Positions 34,025 to 43,103 of a stretch of 64,000 bases of DNA are shown one piece after another. The DNA comes from an uncultured Sulfolobales archaeon (lineage in GTDB: Archaea; Thermoproteota; Thermoprotei_A; Sulfolobales; NBVN01): positions 1 through 64,000 of the forward strand of contig CALJEN010000005.1 in NCBI GenBank assembly GCA_938073905.1, given 5' to 3'. The stretch's first letter is position 1. Every line of letters begins with the position of its first letter. The notes under the pieces are model-generated. The model saw nothing but the letters and a program-made list of their open reading frames with translations. It had not been told where the DNA came from and did not search any database. Made by a program: the position numbers and the translations under genes.

Positions 34025-34766
34025 CATAACCGAAGGTATAGTCTCGTTTACTAGGGACGACTGGAACTCTGGAGTCCGCCACGGAGCGGTCGTAGTCCCC
34101 GCGGAGTATGAGTACCAGTACGACGCCGTAGTCTTCAACTGGATTATAGGGACGTACAGCTACGGAGGCCGCGAGTACTGGCGAGCAATACCGCTCCCGG
34201 CTCTCACGCCGTACTACAGGGAGGTAAGCTTGAGTCGGAACTTCACCGTGTGCTACTACGACGCCGACTGGAGGCCCGTATACGGCTGCCCTCCGCACGC
34301 TAGGAACGTGAGCGACCTGCTCGAAGAGATGACGTGGTCTATACCGCTCAGCTACGCCCGCCTCAGGGACACGAAGCACAGGGACATACCCGGCACTTTC
34401 GAAACCCTCTACATGTCCCTCAGGAGCGACGTAAAGTACGGAGAGTCCATGGGGTCGGTGCTCTTCGGTATTGCCAAGAGCCTGGCAACAGACCTGTTCA
34501 GCGCGACTGTAACCGATCCGAGGCTCGGAGCGTTTTTACTGCCCCTGGCCTTCCTCGACTACGCGGACACGACCTTCGGAACGCTCGCGGTAAGAGTGAC
34601 CCTTAGGTGGGAACGCGACGGCCTACCCGAGGACGTCAGGGTGACCGTGGATATGTTAACGAAGGGCGAGAGCTACCTAAGCGAGAGGTACAGGGCTGCG
34701 GGTGTGAGACCCTTCGTAGCGAGGTACGTGGTCGTGATCGGAGAGTCGAGTAGGGGCGGAGACTAA
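34020..34766 (+). pseudogene. Continuation of the surface protein without a start codon (third frame)
   Basis: The frame is open from 33993 and looks coding from 34020 (VDITEGIVSFTRDDW, then VPAEYEYQYDAVVFNWIIGTYSYGG), but no ATG, GTG or TTG occurs before TTG 34230, well inside the coding-like region. The remaining sequence to 34766 is rich in aromatic residues and ends after a VRPFVARYVVVIGES strand. This is best read as the C-terminal part of the protein at 33335-34024, separated by a one-base shift. Family unknown. Confidence 0.5.
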
Positions 34767-35213
34767 GAAATGATGTAGGAGGGGGACAACCGCCCGAGAC
34801 CGTCGCTAGCTGACGGGCCGGGTCGATGTCCTACCGGTAAGGCAGGAGGGTCATAGCCGAGAAGCCCTTTTCCACCCTTGCGGTTTACCTCCCACAGGGG
34901 CCCAGTCCCCGGTGGAGAGTCAACCGCCTGCTCTCCATCCTAATAGAACGGAGTCGGCTCTGATTGACTGTCTATGGCTGAGTGTGCCTCCTAGGAGAAC
35001 GCTGGCCGCTTGAAAGCCCGCGGACAATCCGAGCCGGCTCTGCCGAGTGGGCTGGCTTACTCTGCTACCAGGTAGCGCCGGTAAGTCCGCGTCGAGAGCC
35101 GGCTCTCGAGAGCACCACCACGCACCCTCTCCTCCAGGCCCTCGAGTGGTTTCGCGAGTCTAGCTACGGGCTACCTCCGGAGTGCTCTCCCGGTTGGTGT
35201 ACTGCGAAGGTGC
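34767..35213. other. 447-base stretch without a gene, with repeated GAGCCGGCTCT motifs
   Basis: No supported gene. GAGTCGGCTCT occurs near 34951, GAGCCGGCTCT near 35030, and an 18-base perfect palindrome with the same core spans 35092-35109 (TCGAGAGCC / GGCTCTCGA). The area lies between the broken surface gene and the HD hydrolase, both of which end here (convergent), so the motifs are not obviously promoter elements. Confidence 0.4.
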
Positions 35214-36536
35214 TCAATAGAAGGGCCGCAGGAGGTCCGGCGACTCTCCGAAGAGAGACTCCACCTGCGCTCTCAGCTTCTCAAGGTAATCAGAGTACCT
35301 CCTGTGGAGGTAGACTCGGAAGAAGTTTACCTCGCGGGGCATGAGCCCGGCGACGGTCTCCCTTATGGGAGTCCTAGCGATCGTCCCGTCCGGCCTCAGG
35401 ATGCTTATCTCTGTCTCCTCGAACATGGGGTTCGTCGGCAGCCTCGGGCTGTCCACGAAAACCGCGCTGGAGTCCGAGAGGCCCGTCAGCCTCGCGAACG
35501 CCTCCCCCACGATGCGCTCGAGCAGGCTCTTCCCGACCTTCATCAGGGTCGCCGAGACCTTCTCCAGGGGCTGTATGACCTCGTAGACCAGCCTGTAGGG
35601 GACCTCGCGCCTCAGCACGTACCTCGCCTCCTCGAGCTTCCTGACCTCCGGGTTGGCGAGGACGTAGCCGTCGTCGAGCTCGGCGTAGAGCTCCGGATCC
35701 TCCAGGGCCTCGGGTATCCTGAGGGCGTGCTCGGCCTTCAGCAGGAGGTCTCCCAGGACCCTGTCGAAGGCCCTCGAGGTCTTGTGGTAGTACACGGTCT
35801 TGAACATGTACAGCCTGGCGATGAGGAGGTGGTCCAGGACGTCGCGGGCCTTGTGCTCGAGCGCTACGGTGTCCCCGACCGCCCTGGAGTGGTAGGCGAG
35901 CCTCCTCCAGTCGAGCCCGAGCCCGTAGTAGGCGCCGGTGTAGTAGGAGTCCCTGAGCAGGTAGTCTACTATGTCGGCGCTGTAGGGCCCCTTGATGATG
36001 TAGTAGAGGGAGCTCTCGCTGTGGTCGCCCACCCTGGAGCGGAGGGGCCAGGCCTCCATCGTCGGGGCCTCTACGGCCCTCGAGACCTGCTCCACGCTCA
36101 CGTTGAACTCCTTCTCGACGCACTTCTCGAAGCACCTCACGGTCTCGGGGTGCTCCCTGAGGATCCTGGCGCCGACCACCTCGTGGTTCAGCCCGTAGCG
36201 GAGGAGGACGTGGTCCTCGAACGTGTGCGAGAAGGGCCCGTGCCCGATGTCGTGGAGGAGCCCCAGTAGTCGGGCGACAGCGTGCAGCCTGAGGGCTTCA
36301 GACCTCTCGAGCCCCTCGGAGTAGATGCTCTCGGCGAGGACTCCGGCAACGTGCATTACACCTAGGGAGTGCGAGAAGCGCGTGTGGGTGGCCGAGGGGT
36401 AGACGAGCTGGGACGCTGGGAGCTGCAGTACCCTCCTGAGCCTCTGGAGCGGGGCCGAGTCCACAAGGCACCTCTCGTGCTCGTACACCTTGATGTAGTC
36501 GTGAATGGGGTCCTTGATTATAACCGAGTGCCTCAT
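35214..36536 (-). CDS. HD-domain phosphohydrolase (SAMHD1/dGTPase-like)
   Basis: A 440-residue metal-dependent phosphohydrolase. The HD metal site is plain: H in THTRFSHSLGVMH, then LLGLLHDIGHGPFSHTFED (His-Asp pair), and the fourth ligand Asp in SADIVDYLLRD. The family removes triphosphate from dNTPs or acts on other nucleotides. ATG 36536 follows a TATA-like GTTTTAAGCC (36567-36576) by about 35 bases; that box overlaps the end of the DUF2070 gene upstream. Confidence 0.9.
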   Translation of the reverse strand: MRHSVIIKDPIHDYIKVYEHERCLVDSAPLQRLRRVLQLPASQLVYPSATHTRFSHSLGVMHVAGVLAESIYSEGLERSEALRLHAVARLLGLLHDIGHGPFSHTFEDHVLLRYGLNHEVVGARILREHPETVRCFEKCVEKEFNVSVEQVSRAVEAPTMEAWPLRSRVGDHSESSLYYIIKGPYSADIVDYLLRDSYYTGAYYGLGLDWRRLAYHSRAVGDTVALEHKARDVLDHLLIARLYMFKTVYYHKTSRAFDRVLGDLLLKAEHALRIPEALEDPELYAELDDGYVLANPEVRKLEEARYVLRREVPYRLVYEVIQPLEKVSATLMKVGKSLLERIVGEAFARLTGLSDSSAVFVDSPRLPTNPMFEETEISILRPDGTIARTPIRETVAGLMPREVNFFRVYLHRRYSDYLEKLRAQVESLFGESPDLLRPFY

Positions 36537-36560
36537 CCTTCCACGTCGCTAACCTCTCGA

Positions 36561-38282
36561 CTAGAGGCTTAAAACCAGCGGCAGCGCCAGGAGGTTCACT
36601 GAGACCGAGACCGCGAGAAATAGGCGCAGCGCGGTCCCGCCCAGGTCGTCGATGAGCGATGCGAGCTTCCAGAGGTTCTGCCCCGCCAGCTCCGCGTCGT
36701 GGAACACGTGCTCTATGGTGACGTAGTCGGCCCTGGTCTCGCTTTCCGCGGCCCTCTCAACGGCCCTGGCTATGGCCTCGTAGAGGCTCGGGCAGTCGGA
36801 TACCACGTAGTAGGGCTTCTCCTTGAAGGTCGCGGCGCAGCTGTGGTCGTCCGGAGTCACCACGAGGGGGTTCTTGTAGCCCATGCGCTCCAGCCTGCTC
36901 ACGATCTCCTCCCTCGCCCGGATGTCCACGTTGTTGCCGTAGAGGTACACGATGGCGTATCTCTCACCGTCGCTGAACCGAATCGTTAGGGCCTTTACCT
37001 TATCGTGACAGAGCTCGCGACACCCTGTCCCCACAGCTTCGCCGTAGCCCACGTAGACCTCCTCTTCGCGACACTCGTCCGCGCCCCTGAGCTTTTCGAC
37101 GAGGCCGGAGAGCTCCTCCTCGCTCCCGATCCGGGGGCCCTTGGCTGAGTGCGAGTCCACCGCGACCACCAGGTTCAGCCCGCGCCTCTCCCCGAAGGCC
37201 TCCTCGACCTTCCTCCAGACGCCGTGGGGCAGATCGTCGCTGCCGCGGAGGGTGTTCGTCAGGAAGCAGACGGACGCCGTGGGGCCCCTGAGGACGTAGG
37301 CCTCCCACTCCCCGTCCCTCAGGACGCTCGGCCTGCACATACCGTAGCCTACCAGCTGACCGTAGTAGCTCACGATGGAGGAGGCCACGGCCCTGGCTTT
37401 CTCGTAGCTCTCCGAGGACGTAGTCAGGTTCCTCTCGTGGGACCCCGGGGTATGGAACACGAAAGCCTCCACGGTGTGTCCCAGGCTCTCCTCTAGGAAG
37501 TACGGGAAGCGGGCGGAGCCCACGTTCCTGAAGGGACCAAAGTGGATGTCGGGAAACACGAGAGCTACGGGCTTGTCCTGCTCCCTCCTGAAGACTAGAA
37601 CTCCGACCCTAACTCTGTCGGTGACCCCGAGGCTCCGCATCATCTCCTCGAGGTGCTTGTGGTCTCCCGTGAGCCACGTCTTCAGGAAGGCCCTGGCGGA
37701 GCCGAGGGGGGACACTCCCCTGTTCCTCCCCAGGCGCTCGATCGAGTAGAGGGACAGAGCACCGACGGCCAGCGACGCCAGACTCAAGAAGACCGCTGAA
37801 GAGAGGAGCCTCTGCGGTTCGTAGCCTAGAGCTAGCCCTCCGACCAGCGGCACTAGGATCGCCGGGAGGACTGAGAACGGGAGCGCGATTCCGAGCCCGG
37901 AGATCCCCGAGAGTATGAAGAATGCTAGTCCCGAGCCCGCGGAGATCCCCACTCCCCTGAGGTCTCCGAGCCTGCTCAGAACCACCTCGGTCGGCAGGGT
38001 GACCAGCAGGAGGCTCGTCGCGAGGTTGACCAACCTCTTGAGGTTGAACACTCGCGTGCGCCGGAGGGGCATCAGCAGGAGCACGAGGAGGAGGGCCTCC
38101 AAGGCGTAGAGGGAGGCACTCTCGGCGTACACCTCGAGGCTCTTGGCCGGGAGAGACGTGGCCAGTGCGTAGACCGTCAAGACGACCGCTAGTAGGATCA
38201 GCGACGTAGCTCTCTTGCCGGGGGCGATCGTCAGCAGCCGGTAGTACCTGCTCACCGCGCTCTCAGCGTCCACCTCGGACAC
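36561..38282 (-). CDS. DUF2070 archaeal membrane protein
   Basis: A 573-residue protein with about seven N-terminal membrane segments (residues 25-190), a large soluble region, and one C-terminal membrane segment (about 550-570). Motifs VFPDIHFGPFRNVGSARFPY, FHTPGSHERNLT, AVDSHSAKGP and VTPDDHSCAATF, all rich in His and Asp, are those of the archaeal DUF2070 family and suggest a metal-dependent hydrolase, though no activity is established. GTG start after a TATA-like ACTTAAACC. Length is normal. Confidence 0.88.
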   Translation of the reverse strand: MSEVDAESAVSRYYRLLTIAPGKRATSLILLAVVLTVYALATSLPAKSLEVYAESASLYALEALLLVLLLMPLRRTRVFNLKRLVNLATSLLLVTLPTEVVLSRLGDLRGVGISAGSGLAFFILSGISGLGIALPFSVLPAILVPLVGGLALGYEPQRLLSSAVFLSLASLAVGALSLYSIERLGRNRGVSPLGSARAFLKTWLTGDHKHLEEMMRSLGVTDRVRVGVLVFRREQDKPVALVFPDIHFGPFRNVGSARFPYFLEESLGHTVEAFVFHTPGSHERNLTTSSESYEKARAVASSIVSYYGQLVGYGMCRPSVLRDGEWEAYVLRGPTASVCFLTNTLRGSDDLPHGVWRKVEEAFGERRGLNLVVAVDSHSAKGPRIGSEEELSGLVEKLRGADECREEEVYVGYGEAVGTGCRELCHDKVKALTIRFSDGERYAIVYLYGNNVDIRAREEIVSRLERMGYKNPLVVTPDDHSCAATFKEKPYYVVSDCPSLYEAIARAVERAAESETRADYVTIEHVFHDAELAGQNLWKLASLIDDLGGTALRLFLAVSVSVNLLALPLVLSL

Positions 38283-38360
38283 CTATCCACCGCTCGGTAC
38301 ACGCTCTATAGAAGCCGCGGGTTTAAGTGTCCCCGCTCTCCCCGGCTACCCATCGACACC

Positions 38361-38391
38361 TGGCGGCCTTTCGGGGACAACGGCGGAGCGC
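38361..38391 (+). repeat. Copy 1 of a short dispersed motif (TGGCGGCCTT...GGGG.CAAC...GAGCGC)
   Basis: Found in the non-coding stretch 38283-38494 between DUF2070 and ahcY. A similar sequence occurs at 41231-41260. The stretch also holds the perfect stem CGCGCTC / GAGCGCG (38403-38418). Confidence 0.3.
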
Positions 38392-38494
38392 TCCACGTGC
38401 CTCGCGCTCGAGAGCGCGCTCAGCCTATTCTCTCCACCGCTCACCGGATGCGCCGGCAGCCTGGTGTGAAGCTTACTGCTATGACTCGCCCCTC

Positions 38495-39736
38495 CTATTT
38501 CCAAGACTTTAAATACTCGACCTGCTTCTCGGTCAGCGCGTCTATCCTTATACCCATGGTCTCTAGCTTCATCCTCGCTATCGCGCGGTCTATCTCCTCG
38601 GGTAGCTTGTAGACCCAGGCTCCCAGCTTGCCCCGGTTCTCTACCAAGAATTTCACGGCTAGTGCCTGGTTCGCGAAGCTCAAGTCCATGACCTCGCTGG
38701 GATGCCCCTCGGCCGCCACAAGGTTGACTAGCCGACCCTCGGCCAGGAGGTAGACCCTCCTTCCGTTGGGGAGCAGGTACTCCGTCACGTTGCTCCTGAT
38801 GCTCCTCTTCGACACCGCGATGCCCTCTATCTCCGAGACGCCTATCTCGACGTTGAAGTGACCCGCGTTAGCGAGTATGGCTCCATCCTTCATCGCGAGG
38901 ACGTGCTCGGCCCTTACTACGTCGATGTTCCCGGTCGCGGTGATGAATACGTCCCCCACTCTCGCCGCCTCGGACATAGGCATCACGTCGAAGCCATCCA
39001 TCACCGCCTCGAGGGCCTTCACGGGATCGACCTCGGTTACGATGACTCTAGCACCCAGGCCCCTAGCTCGCATAGCGATCCCCCTGCCGACCCACCCGTA
39101 GCCTGCCACGACGACCACCTTTCCCGCTATGAGGACGTTCGTGGCCCTCATTATCCCGTCCAGCGTCGACTGGCCGGTCCCGTACCTGTTGTCGAAGAGG
39201 TACTTGGTCATAGAGTCGTTCACGGCTATCACCGGGTACCTGAGCCTCCCGGCCCTCTCGAGGGCCCTGAGCCTCATGACCCCCGTAGTAGTCTCCTCGG
39301 TTCCGCCGACCACCCTCTCGGCGAGCTCCGGCACCCTCTCGTGGAGGAAGACGTGGAGGTCTCCCCCGTCGTCTATGACTACGTCGGGGCTCGCTCGCGC
39401 CACTCGCTCTACGCACCAGTAGTACTCTTCCTCGGTCTCGCCGCGCCAGGCGAATACGTTGATGCCCTCCTCGGCGAGCGCCGCTGCCACTTCGTCCTGC
39501 GTCGAGAGGGGGTTGGAGGCCGCCAGCCATACCTCGGCACCGCCGGCCGCCAGCGCCCTGGCTAGCACGGCGGTCTCCTTCGTTACGTGGAGGACCGCTC
39601 CCACCCTGACCCCTCTTAGCGGCCTGGTCTCCTCGAACTCCTTAGCGATCCTCGTCACGACGGGCATGTTCCTCCCAGCCCACTCTATCGCGGTCCTCCC
39701 CTGAGGAGCGAGGGCCACGTCCCTTACCTTGAACAT
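38495..39736 (-). CDS. ahcY: S-adenosyl-L-homocysteine hydrolase
   Basis: Splits S-adenosylhomocysteine into adenosine and homocysteine, NAD-bound and cytoplasmic. Motifs: [48 protein letters not shown] with the catalytic Lys and Asp, the NAD loop [14 protein letters not shown], and GHFNVEI. The ATG at 39736 is preceded by GGAGG and lies 38 bases after a TATA box; the frame runs upstream through it. 413 residues, normal for archaea. Confidence 0.96.
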   Translation of the reverse strand: MFKVRDVALAPQGRTAIEWAGRNMPVVTRIAKEFEETRPLRGVRVGAVLHVTKETAVLARALAAGGAEVWLAASNPLSTQDEVAAALAEEGINVFAWRGETEEEYYWCVERVARASPDVVIDDGGDLHVFLHERVPELAERVVGGTEETTTGVMRLRALERAGRLRYPVIAVNDSMTKYLFDNRYGTGQSTLDGIMRATNVLIAGKVVVVAGYGWVGRGIAMRARGLGARVIVTEVDPVKALEAVMDGFDVMPMSEAARVGDVFITATGNIDVVRAEHVLAMKDGAILANAGHFNVEIGVSEIEGIAVSKRSIRSNVTEYLLPNGRRVYLLAEGRLVNLVAAEGHPSEVMDLSFANQALAVKFLVENRGKLGAWVYKLPEEIDRAIARMKLETMGIRIDALTEKQVEYLKSWK

Positions 39737-39768
39737 TCCCTCCGTCCCAGCTACCTCCCGGACTAGGT

Positions 39769-39781
39769 GTATAAATATAAC
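39769..39781 (-). promoter_or_regulatory. TATA box of ahcY
   Basis: The minus strand reads GTTATATTTATAC, 33-45 bases before the ATG at 39736; back-to-back with the DUF5679 promoter. Confidence 0.6.
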
Positions 39782-39829
39782 GCACAGGCCGGGACGCATC
39801 GAGGCTTAGCGTCTCATGCGTAGATGAAA

Positions 39830-39839
39830 CCTTTTAAGC
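39830..39839 (+). promoter_or_regulatory. TATA box of the DUF5679 gene
   Basis: CCTTTTAAGC lies 31-40 bases before the ATG at 39870. Confidence 0.5.
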
Positions 39840-39869
39840 TCCCGCGGGACAGGTGCGCGGGGACAATCT

Positions 39870-40055
39870 ATGGCACAGGTCGTAGGACCCGTCAAGGGAA
39901 CTGTGGCCGGCTTCTGCGTGAAGTGCAGAGCGAAGAAGGAGCTGAAGGGTCCTGAAGAGGTAGTACTGAAGAACGGCAGGAGAGCCATCAGGGGCTCTTG
40001 CCCCACCTGCGGCACCACTGTATACGTCTTCATGGGGAGCAGAAAGAGAGCTTGA
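39870..40055 (+). CDS. DUF5679 zinc-ribbon protein
   Basis: A 61-residue basic protein with a zinc ribbon made by C16-x2-C19 and C44-x2-C47 and the family line FCVKCRAKKEL, LKNGRRAIRGSCPTCGT. DUF5679 proteins are common in archaea, often beside ribosomal or RNA-polymerase genes, and probably bind nucleic acid; no function is proven. It has its own promoter, divergent from ahcY. Confidence 0.88.
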   Translation: MAQVVGPVKGTVAGFCVKCRAKKELKGPEEVVLKNGRRAIRGSCPTCGTTVYVFMGSRKRA

Positions 40056-40153
40056 CCCAGAGCGCGAGCTCCCTTTAGCCGAATCGGTTTTCCTCTCCAC
40101 CGCTCCCTGTCCAGCCTTTATAGTAACGCGCGCAGGGTATCCGGGACCGCATC

Positions 40154-40972
40154 ATGTGCAGGCTCCTGGCCCTGGTAGGCAGGAACCCGGGTAGCCTCCT
40201 TGGATACCTCGACTCGCTGGTGGAAGTCAGCAGGTGCGACCCGCTCCTCGCGGAGCTGCGCGGGAGCTCCGGGTGCGAGGGTCATAGTGATGGGTGGGGA
40301 TACGCAGTGGTCGGGGTTAGAGGCGACGGGAGGGCTCTCTCAGCACACTACAGGACGACGCTACCCGTGTACGAAGACTCGGAAGGACTGGGCAGCCTCA
40401 AGGACCTTGCCCGGGGAGTCGGAGCAGGGGTGCTCATAGCCCACTCGAGGAGGCTGGCCGAGGGCTCCGCCAGGACGTGGAACACGCACCCGATGCACTA
40501 CGGATGGAGGGGTTTCGAGATGTGGATCGCGCACAACGGCCTCGTGAACTCGGAGGGCCTCTCCAGAGAGTTGGGAGTTGGCAAGCTGAGCGACACCACC
40601 GACACCTACTACCTCGGGGAGTACGTGTACAGACGGCTGAGCGGCGTCGACGGCGGTGAGCTCGTCAATGCCCTGAGAGGTGCGGCTAGGTACACCAAGA
40701 CGGCCATGAACACTCTCGTAGTTCTCTACGACGATAGAAGGCTGCTGGTCGCTGTAACCTCGTACGTGTCTAGAGAGAGGGTGCAGAACCCCCTAGCGGT
40801 CGAGTACTACAGGCTGTTCGCCGGAGGCTCGAACGGTTCTCGAGCCTTCTTCTCCTCCTCCATAGCGAGGCGCCTCGGGAGTGCCGAGGAACTGCCGCTG
40901 CAGACGGCCGTGTTAGTGGAGGTCGACCTCAAGAGCGGTCGGACGGTCCAAGGCGTCTTCAGTTTAGAGTAG
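40154..40972 (+). CDS. Class II glutamine amidotransferase
   Basis: An Ntn-type amidotransferase domain protein, 272 residues. Cys2 follows the start Met directly (MCRLLAL) and would become the N-terminal nucleophile; further motifs are GHSDGWGYA, AHSRRLAEG, NTHPM and IAHNGLVN. There is no synthase domain, so it is a stand-alone GATase2 (YafJ-like) with unknown ammonia acceptor, perhaps a gamma-glutamyl hydrolase. A TATA-like CCTTTATAG lies about 38 bases upstream. Confidence 0.85.
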   Translation: MCRLLALVGRNPGSLLGYLDSLVEVSRCDPLLAELRGSSGCEGHSDGWGYAVVGVRGDGRALSAHYRTTLPVYEDSEGLGSLKDLARGVGAGVLIAHSRRLAEGSARTWNTHPMHYGWRGFEMWIAHNGLVNSEGLSRELGVGKLSDTTDTYYLGEYVYRRLSGVDGGELVNALRGAARYTKTAMNTLVVLYDDRRLLVAVTSYVSRERVQNPLAVEYYRLFAGGSNGSRAFFSSSIARRLGSAEELPLQTAVLVEVDLKSGRTVQGVFSLE

Positions 40973-41013
40973 TGTCGAGTGACGGACCTCCCCCGAGGGG
41001 ACAGCATCGGAAA

Positions 41014-41024
41014 CTCTAATTAGG
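41014..41024 (+). promoter_or_regulatory. TATA box of the twin CX3C small gene
   Basis: CTCTAATTAGG is centred 27 bases before GTG 41046, as in the leaderless genes of this window. Confidence 0.45.
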
Positions 41025-41045
41025 GGAAGATCGCAGGGACTATCG

Positions 41046-41195
41046 GTGTCGCACACGGGCTTGGATGTGCGCTCTAGGACTCATGCGGTCAAGGTATGTA
41101 GGGAGAGGTGTGCCGAGGAGGGCTTCTCCGGAGAGGCCTTCCACAGCTGCGTCGAGCTCTGCGTCAAGGAGCTCCTGGGCTCTTCAACCGGTTGA
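41046..41195 (+). CDS. Small twin CX3C protein (49 residues)
   Basis: A short frame from GTG 41046 to TGA 41195 encodes MSHTGLDVRSRTHAVKVCRE and onward, with four Cys as C18-x3-C22-x12-C35-x3-C39 on two predicted helices (KVCRERCAEEGF and FHSCVELCVKELL). This paired arrangement suits a helical hairpin held by two disulfides or a bound zinc or cluster, formally like twin CX3C proteins. The TATA box 27 bases upstream supports a real leaderless gene. I do not recognise a family. It is flanked by the amidotransferase and the peptide transporter operon, both on the same strand. Confidence 0.55.
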   Translation: MSHTGLDVRSRTHAVKVCRERCAEEGFSGEAFHSCVELCVKELLGSSTG

Positions 41196-41230
41196 CCGTT
41201 GTCGCATGTTCACAGCCACGCGTTCCACTT

Positions 41231-41260
41231 TGGCGGCCTTAGGGGGCAACAGCTGAGCGC
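41231..41260 (+). repeat. Copy 2 of the short dispersed motif
   Basis: TGGCGGCCTT, then GGGG-CAAC and GAGCGC in the same order and nearly the same spacing as at 38361-38391. It lies in the non-coding stretch 41196-41474, which otherwise shows only the TATA-like AGCTTTTAAGAGC (41434-41445) of the peptide transporter operon. Confidence 0.3.
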
Positions 41261-41474
41261 CCCTCATCGGTGTCTCGCAGCGTGCCCATTCAGCATGCCC
41301 TCTTCACCACGTACTGGACACGCCAACAGCCCCTCCATTACCACACAGGAATGGAGTGTAAGTGATAGCCCGTCCCACAACCCGCTGCTCGAGCGTTCCC
41401 GATAGCGGACTCCGCCAGCGTTTGGGGACATAAAGCTTTTAAGAGCTGGCCAAGCAGTTACGTGGAACATTGCG

Positions 41475-43088
41475 ATGAAGTCCATCAGGCTAGCCGCGCT
41501 AGCCATGGCCCTAGCGCTAGCCGTGGGCTTCTTCGCGGTCTTCACGCTATTGAGATCCCCCGGTCCCCAGGTTAGGCTCCTCGTTTACGCGTATAGAGAT
41601 CCCATAACCGGGATCGACCCGAGCGTAGAGTTCGACACCGGGCTGGTCGTTCTCGGAGCGGTCTACGAGCCGCTCCTCTACTACAACCCCCTGACAAACA
41701 GCTTCACGCCCGCGCTGGCCGAGCGCTGGCTCAGGGTCAACGAGACGTACTGGGTCTTCAAACTGAGGGAGGGGGTGGTATTCCACGACGGCACGCCGAT
41801 GACTGCGGAGGCGGTGAGGTTCAGCATACTGAGGAGCAAGGCTGTCTACGAGGAGAGGGGCGTAGGCCCGGGCTACATATGGGATCCCGTGGAGGACGTG
41901 CTCGTGCTGAACGACACCGCCGTCGGGTTCAAGCTGAGGTACCCGGCTCCTCTAGACCTGATAGCCTCGTCCGCCTACGGTGCCTACATCTACAGCCCCA
42001 GAGTCCTCGAGTACGCCGGAGCCGCGGATCCGGCGGACGAGTCGGTGAGACTCTGGTTCGAGAGGGGGCGGAGCCTGGGGAGCGGTCCCTACTACATAGA
42101 CTACTACGATCCGCTCAACGAGGTCAGGCTGAGGAAGTTTGACGGGTGGTGGGGCTGGGCTAAGGTGGATAACCCTCGCGCCCCGGAGCTCGTGATCGTA
42201 AAGATCGTCGGCGAGCCCGTAACGCAAGTAGTGGGGCTCAGGGGAGGCAGCATCCACATAGCCACGGCTGTCCCCAGAGCGGAGGTGCGGGCGCTGGTCG
42301 GCGAGGGCTTTAGAGTGATAAAGCAGCACACCTACTACAGCTACACCCTGATGTTCAACGTCAGGAGGTGGCCGACGAACATAACGGAGTTCAGGCTAGC
42401 AGTCCTCCACGCTATACCGTGGGGCGAGCTGATAGACGGGGTCCTCCACGGGTTCGGCGTGCCCGGGAGCGGCGTAGTGCCGTACGGATACCCGGGCTAC
42501 GTGGACGACCTGAGGTACGAGTACAACCTGACCAAGGCTCGAGAGCTCCTGAGGAAAGCCGGCCTCGAGGGGGCGAGGGTGAAGATCGAGATAGTGATAA
42601 CGGCGGGCTACGAGGAGGAGGAGATGTTCTCGAGGCTCCTGGAGTCCGAGCTGAGGAAGCTGGGCATAGAGCTCGAGATCCGCTCCTATCCGTGGGAGGT
42701 GGTTAAGGAGCACGGAGCAGCGGTATGGAGGGATCCCGAGGAGGCCCCCCACCTAATAATAAACGACTGGTGGCCTACGTACCCAACCCCGTACGACTAC
42801 CTCTACCTGCTCCACTGCTCTTCGAGGGAGTGGAACTGGGCCGGCTACTGCAACGAGGAACTGGACGAGCTGCTGGACACCGCTCTCGAGCTGGAGGGTC
42901 TAGAGTACGAAGAGGCGCTCAGGCTCTACGAGAGGGCTCAGCGTATCGTGTTTGAGGAGGGGGTAGCCGCGGCCCTCTGGACCATCGTCCAGCACTACGT
43001 GGTCTCACCGAAGGTGAAGATCGGGGAGGAGGCCTTGAACCCCCTGTACATGTACGTGGTCTGGTTCCAGTACGTTGAAGTGCTGTAG
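41475..43088 (+). CDS. Oligopeptide ABC transporter, solute-binding protein (family 5)
   Basis: A 537-residue lipoprotein-like or anchored receptor: an N-terminal hydrophobic signal (about residues 5-27), then the SBP5 pattern ALAERWLRVNETYWVFKLREGVVFHDGTPMTAEAVRF, and a long two-lobe domain ending with VAAALWTIVQHYVVSP. It delivers peptides or oligosaccharides to the permeases that follow. TATA-like sequence at 41434-41445. It heads a complete five-gene operon to 46859. Confidence 0.93.
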   Translation: MKSIRLAALAMALALAVGFFAVFTLLRSPGPQVRLLVYAYRDPITGIDPSVEFDTGLVVLGAVYEPLLYYNPLTNSFTPALAERWLRVNETYWVFKLREGVVFHDGTPMTAEAVRFSILRSKAVYEERGVGPGYIWDPVEDVLVLNDTAVGFKLRYPAPLDLIASSAYGAYIYSPRVLEYAGAADPADESVRLWFERGRSLGSGPYYIDYYDPLNEVRLRKFDGWWGWAKVDNPRAPELVIVKIVGEPVTQVVGLRGGSIHIATAVPRAEVRALVGEGFRVIKQHTYYSYTLMFNVRRWPTNITEFRLAVLHAIPWGELIDGVLHGFGVPGSGVVPYGYPGYVDDLRYEYNLTKARELLRKAGLEGARVKIEIVITAGYEEEEMFSRLLESELRKLGIELEIRSYPWEVVKEHGAAVWRDPEEAPHLIINDWWPTYPTPYDYLYLLHCSSREWNWAGYCNEELDELLDTALELEGLEYEEALRLYERAQRIVFEEGVAAALWTIVQHYVVSPKVKIGEEALNPLYMYVVWFQYVEVL

Positions 43089-43103
43089 CCGGCGAAGCTG
43101 GAG

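Noticed and set aside
34982-35344. A 120-codon plus-strand frame overlapping the end of the HD hydrolase
   Set aside because: Its second half is antisense to the HD gene and its first half has no recognisable pattern or promoter.
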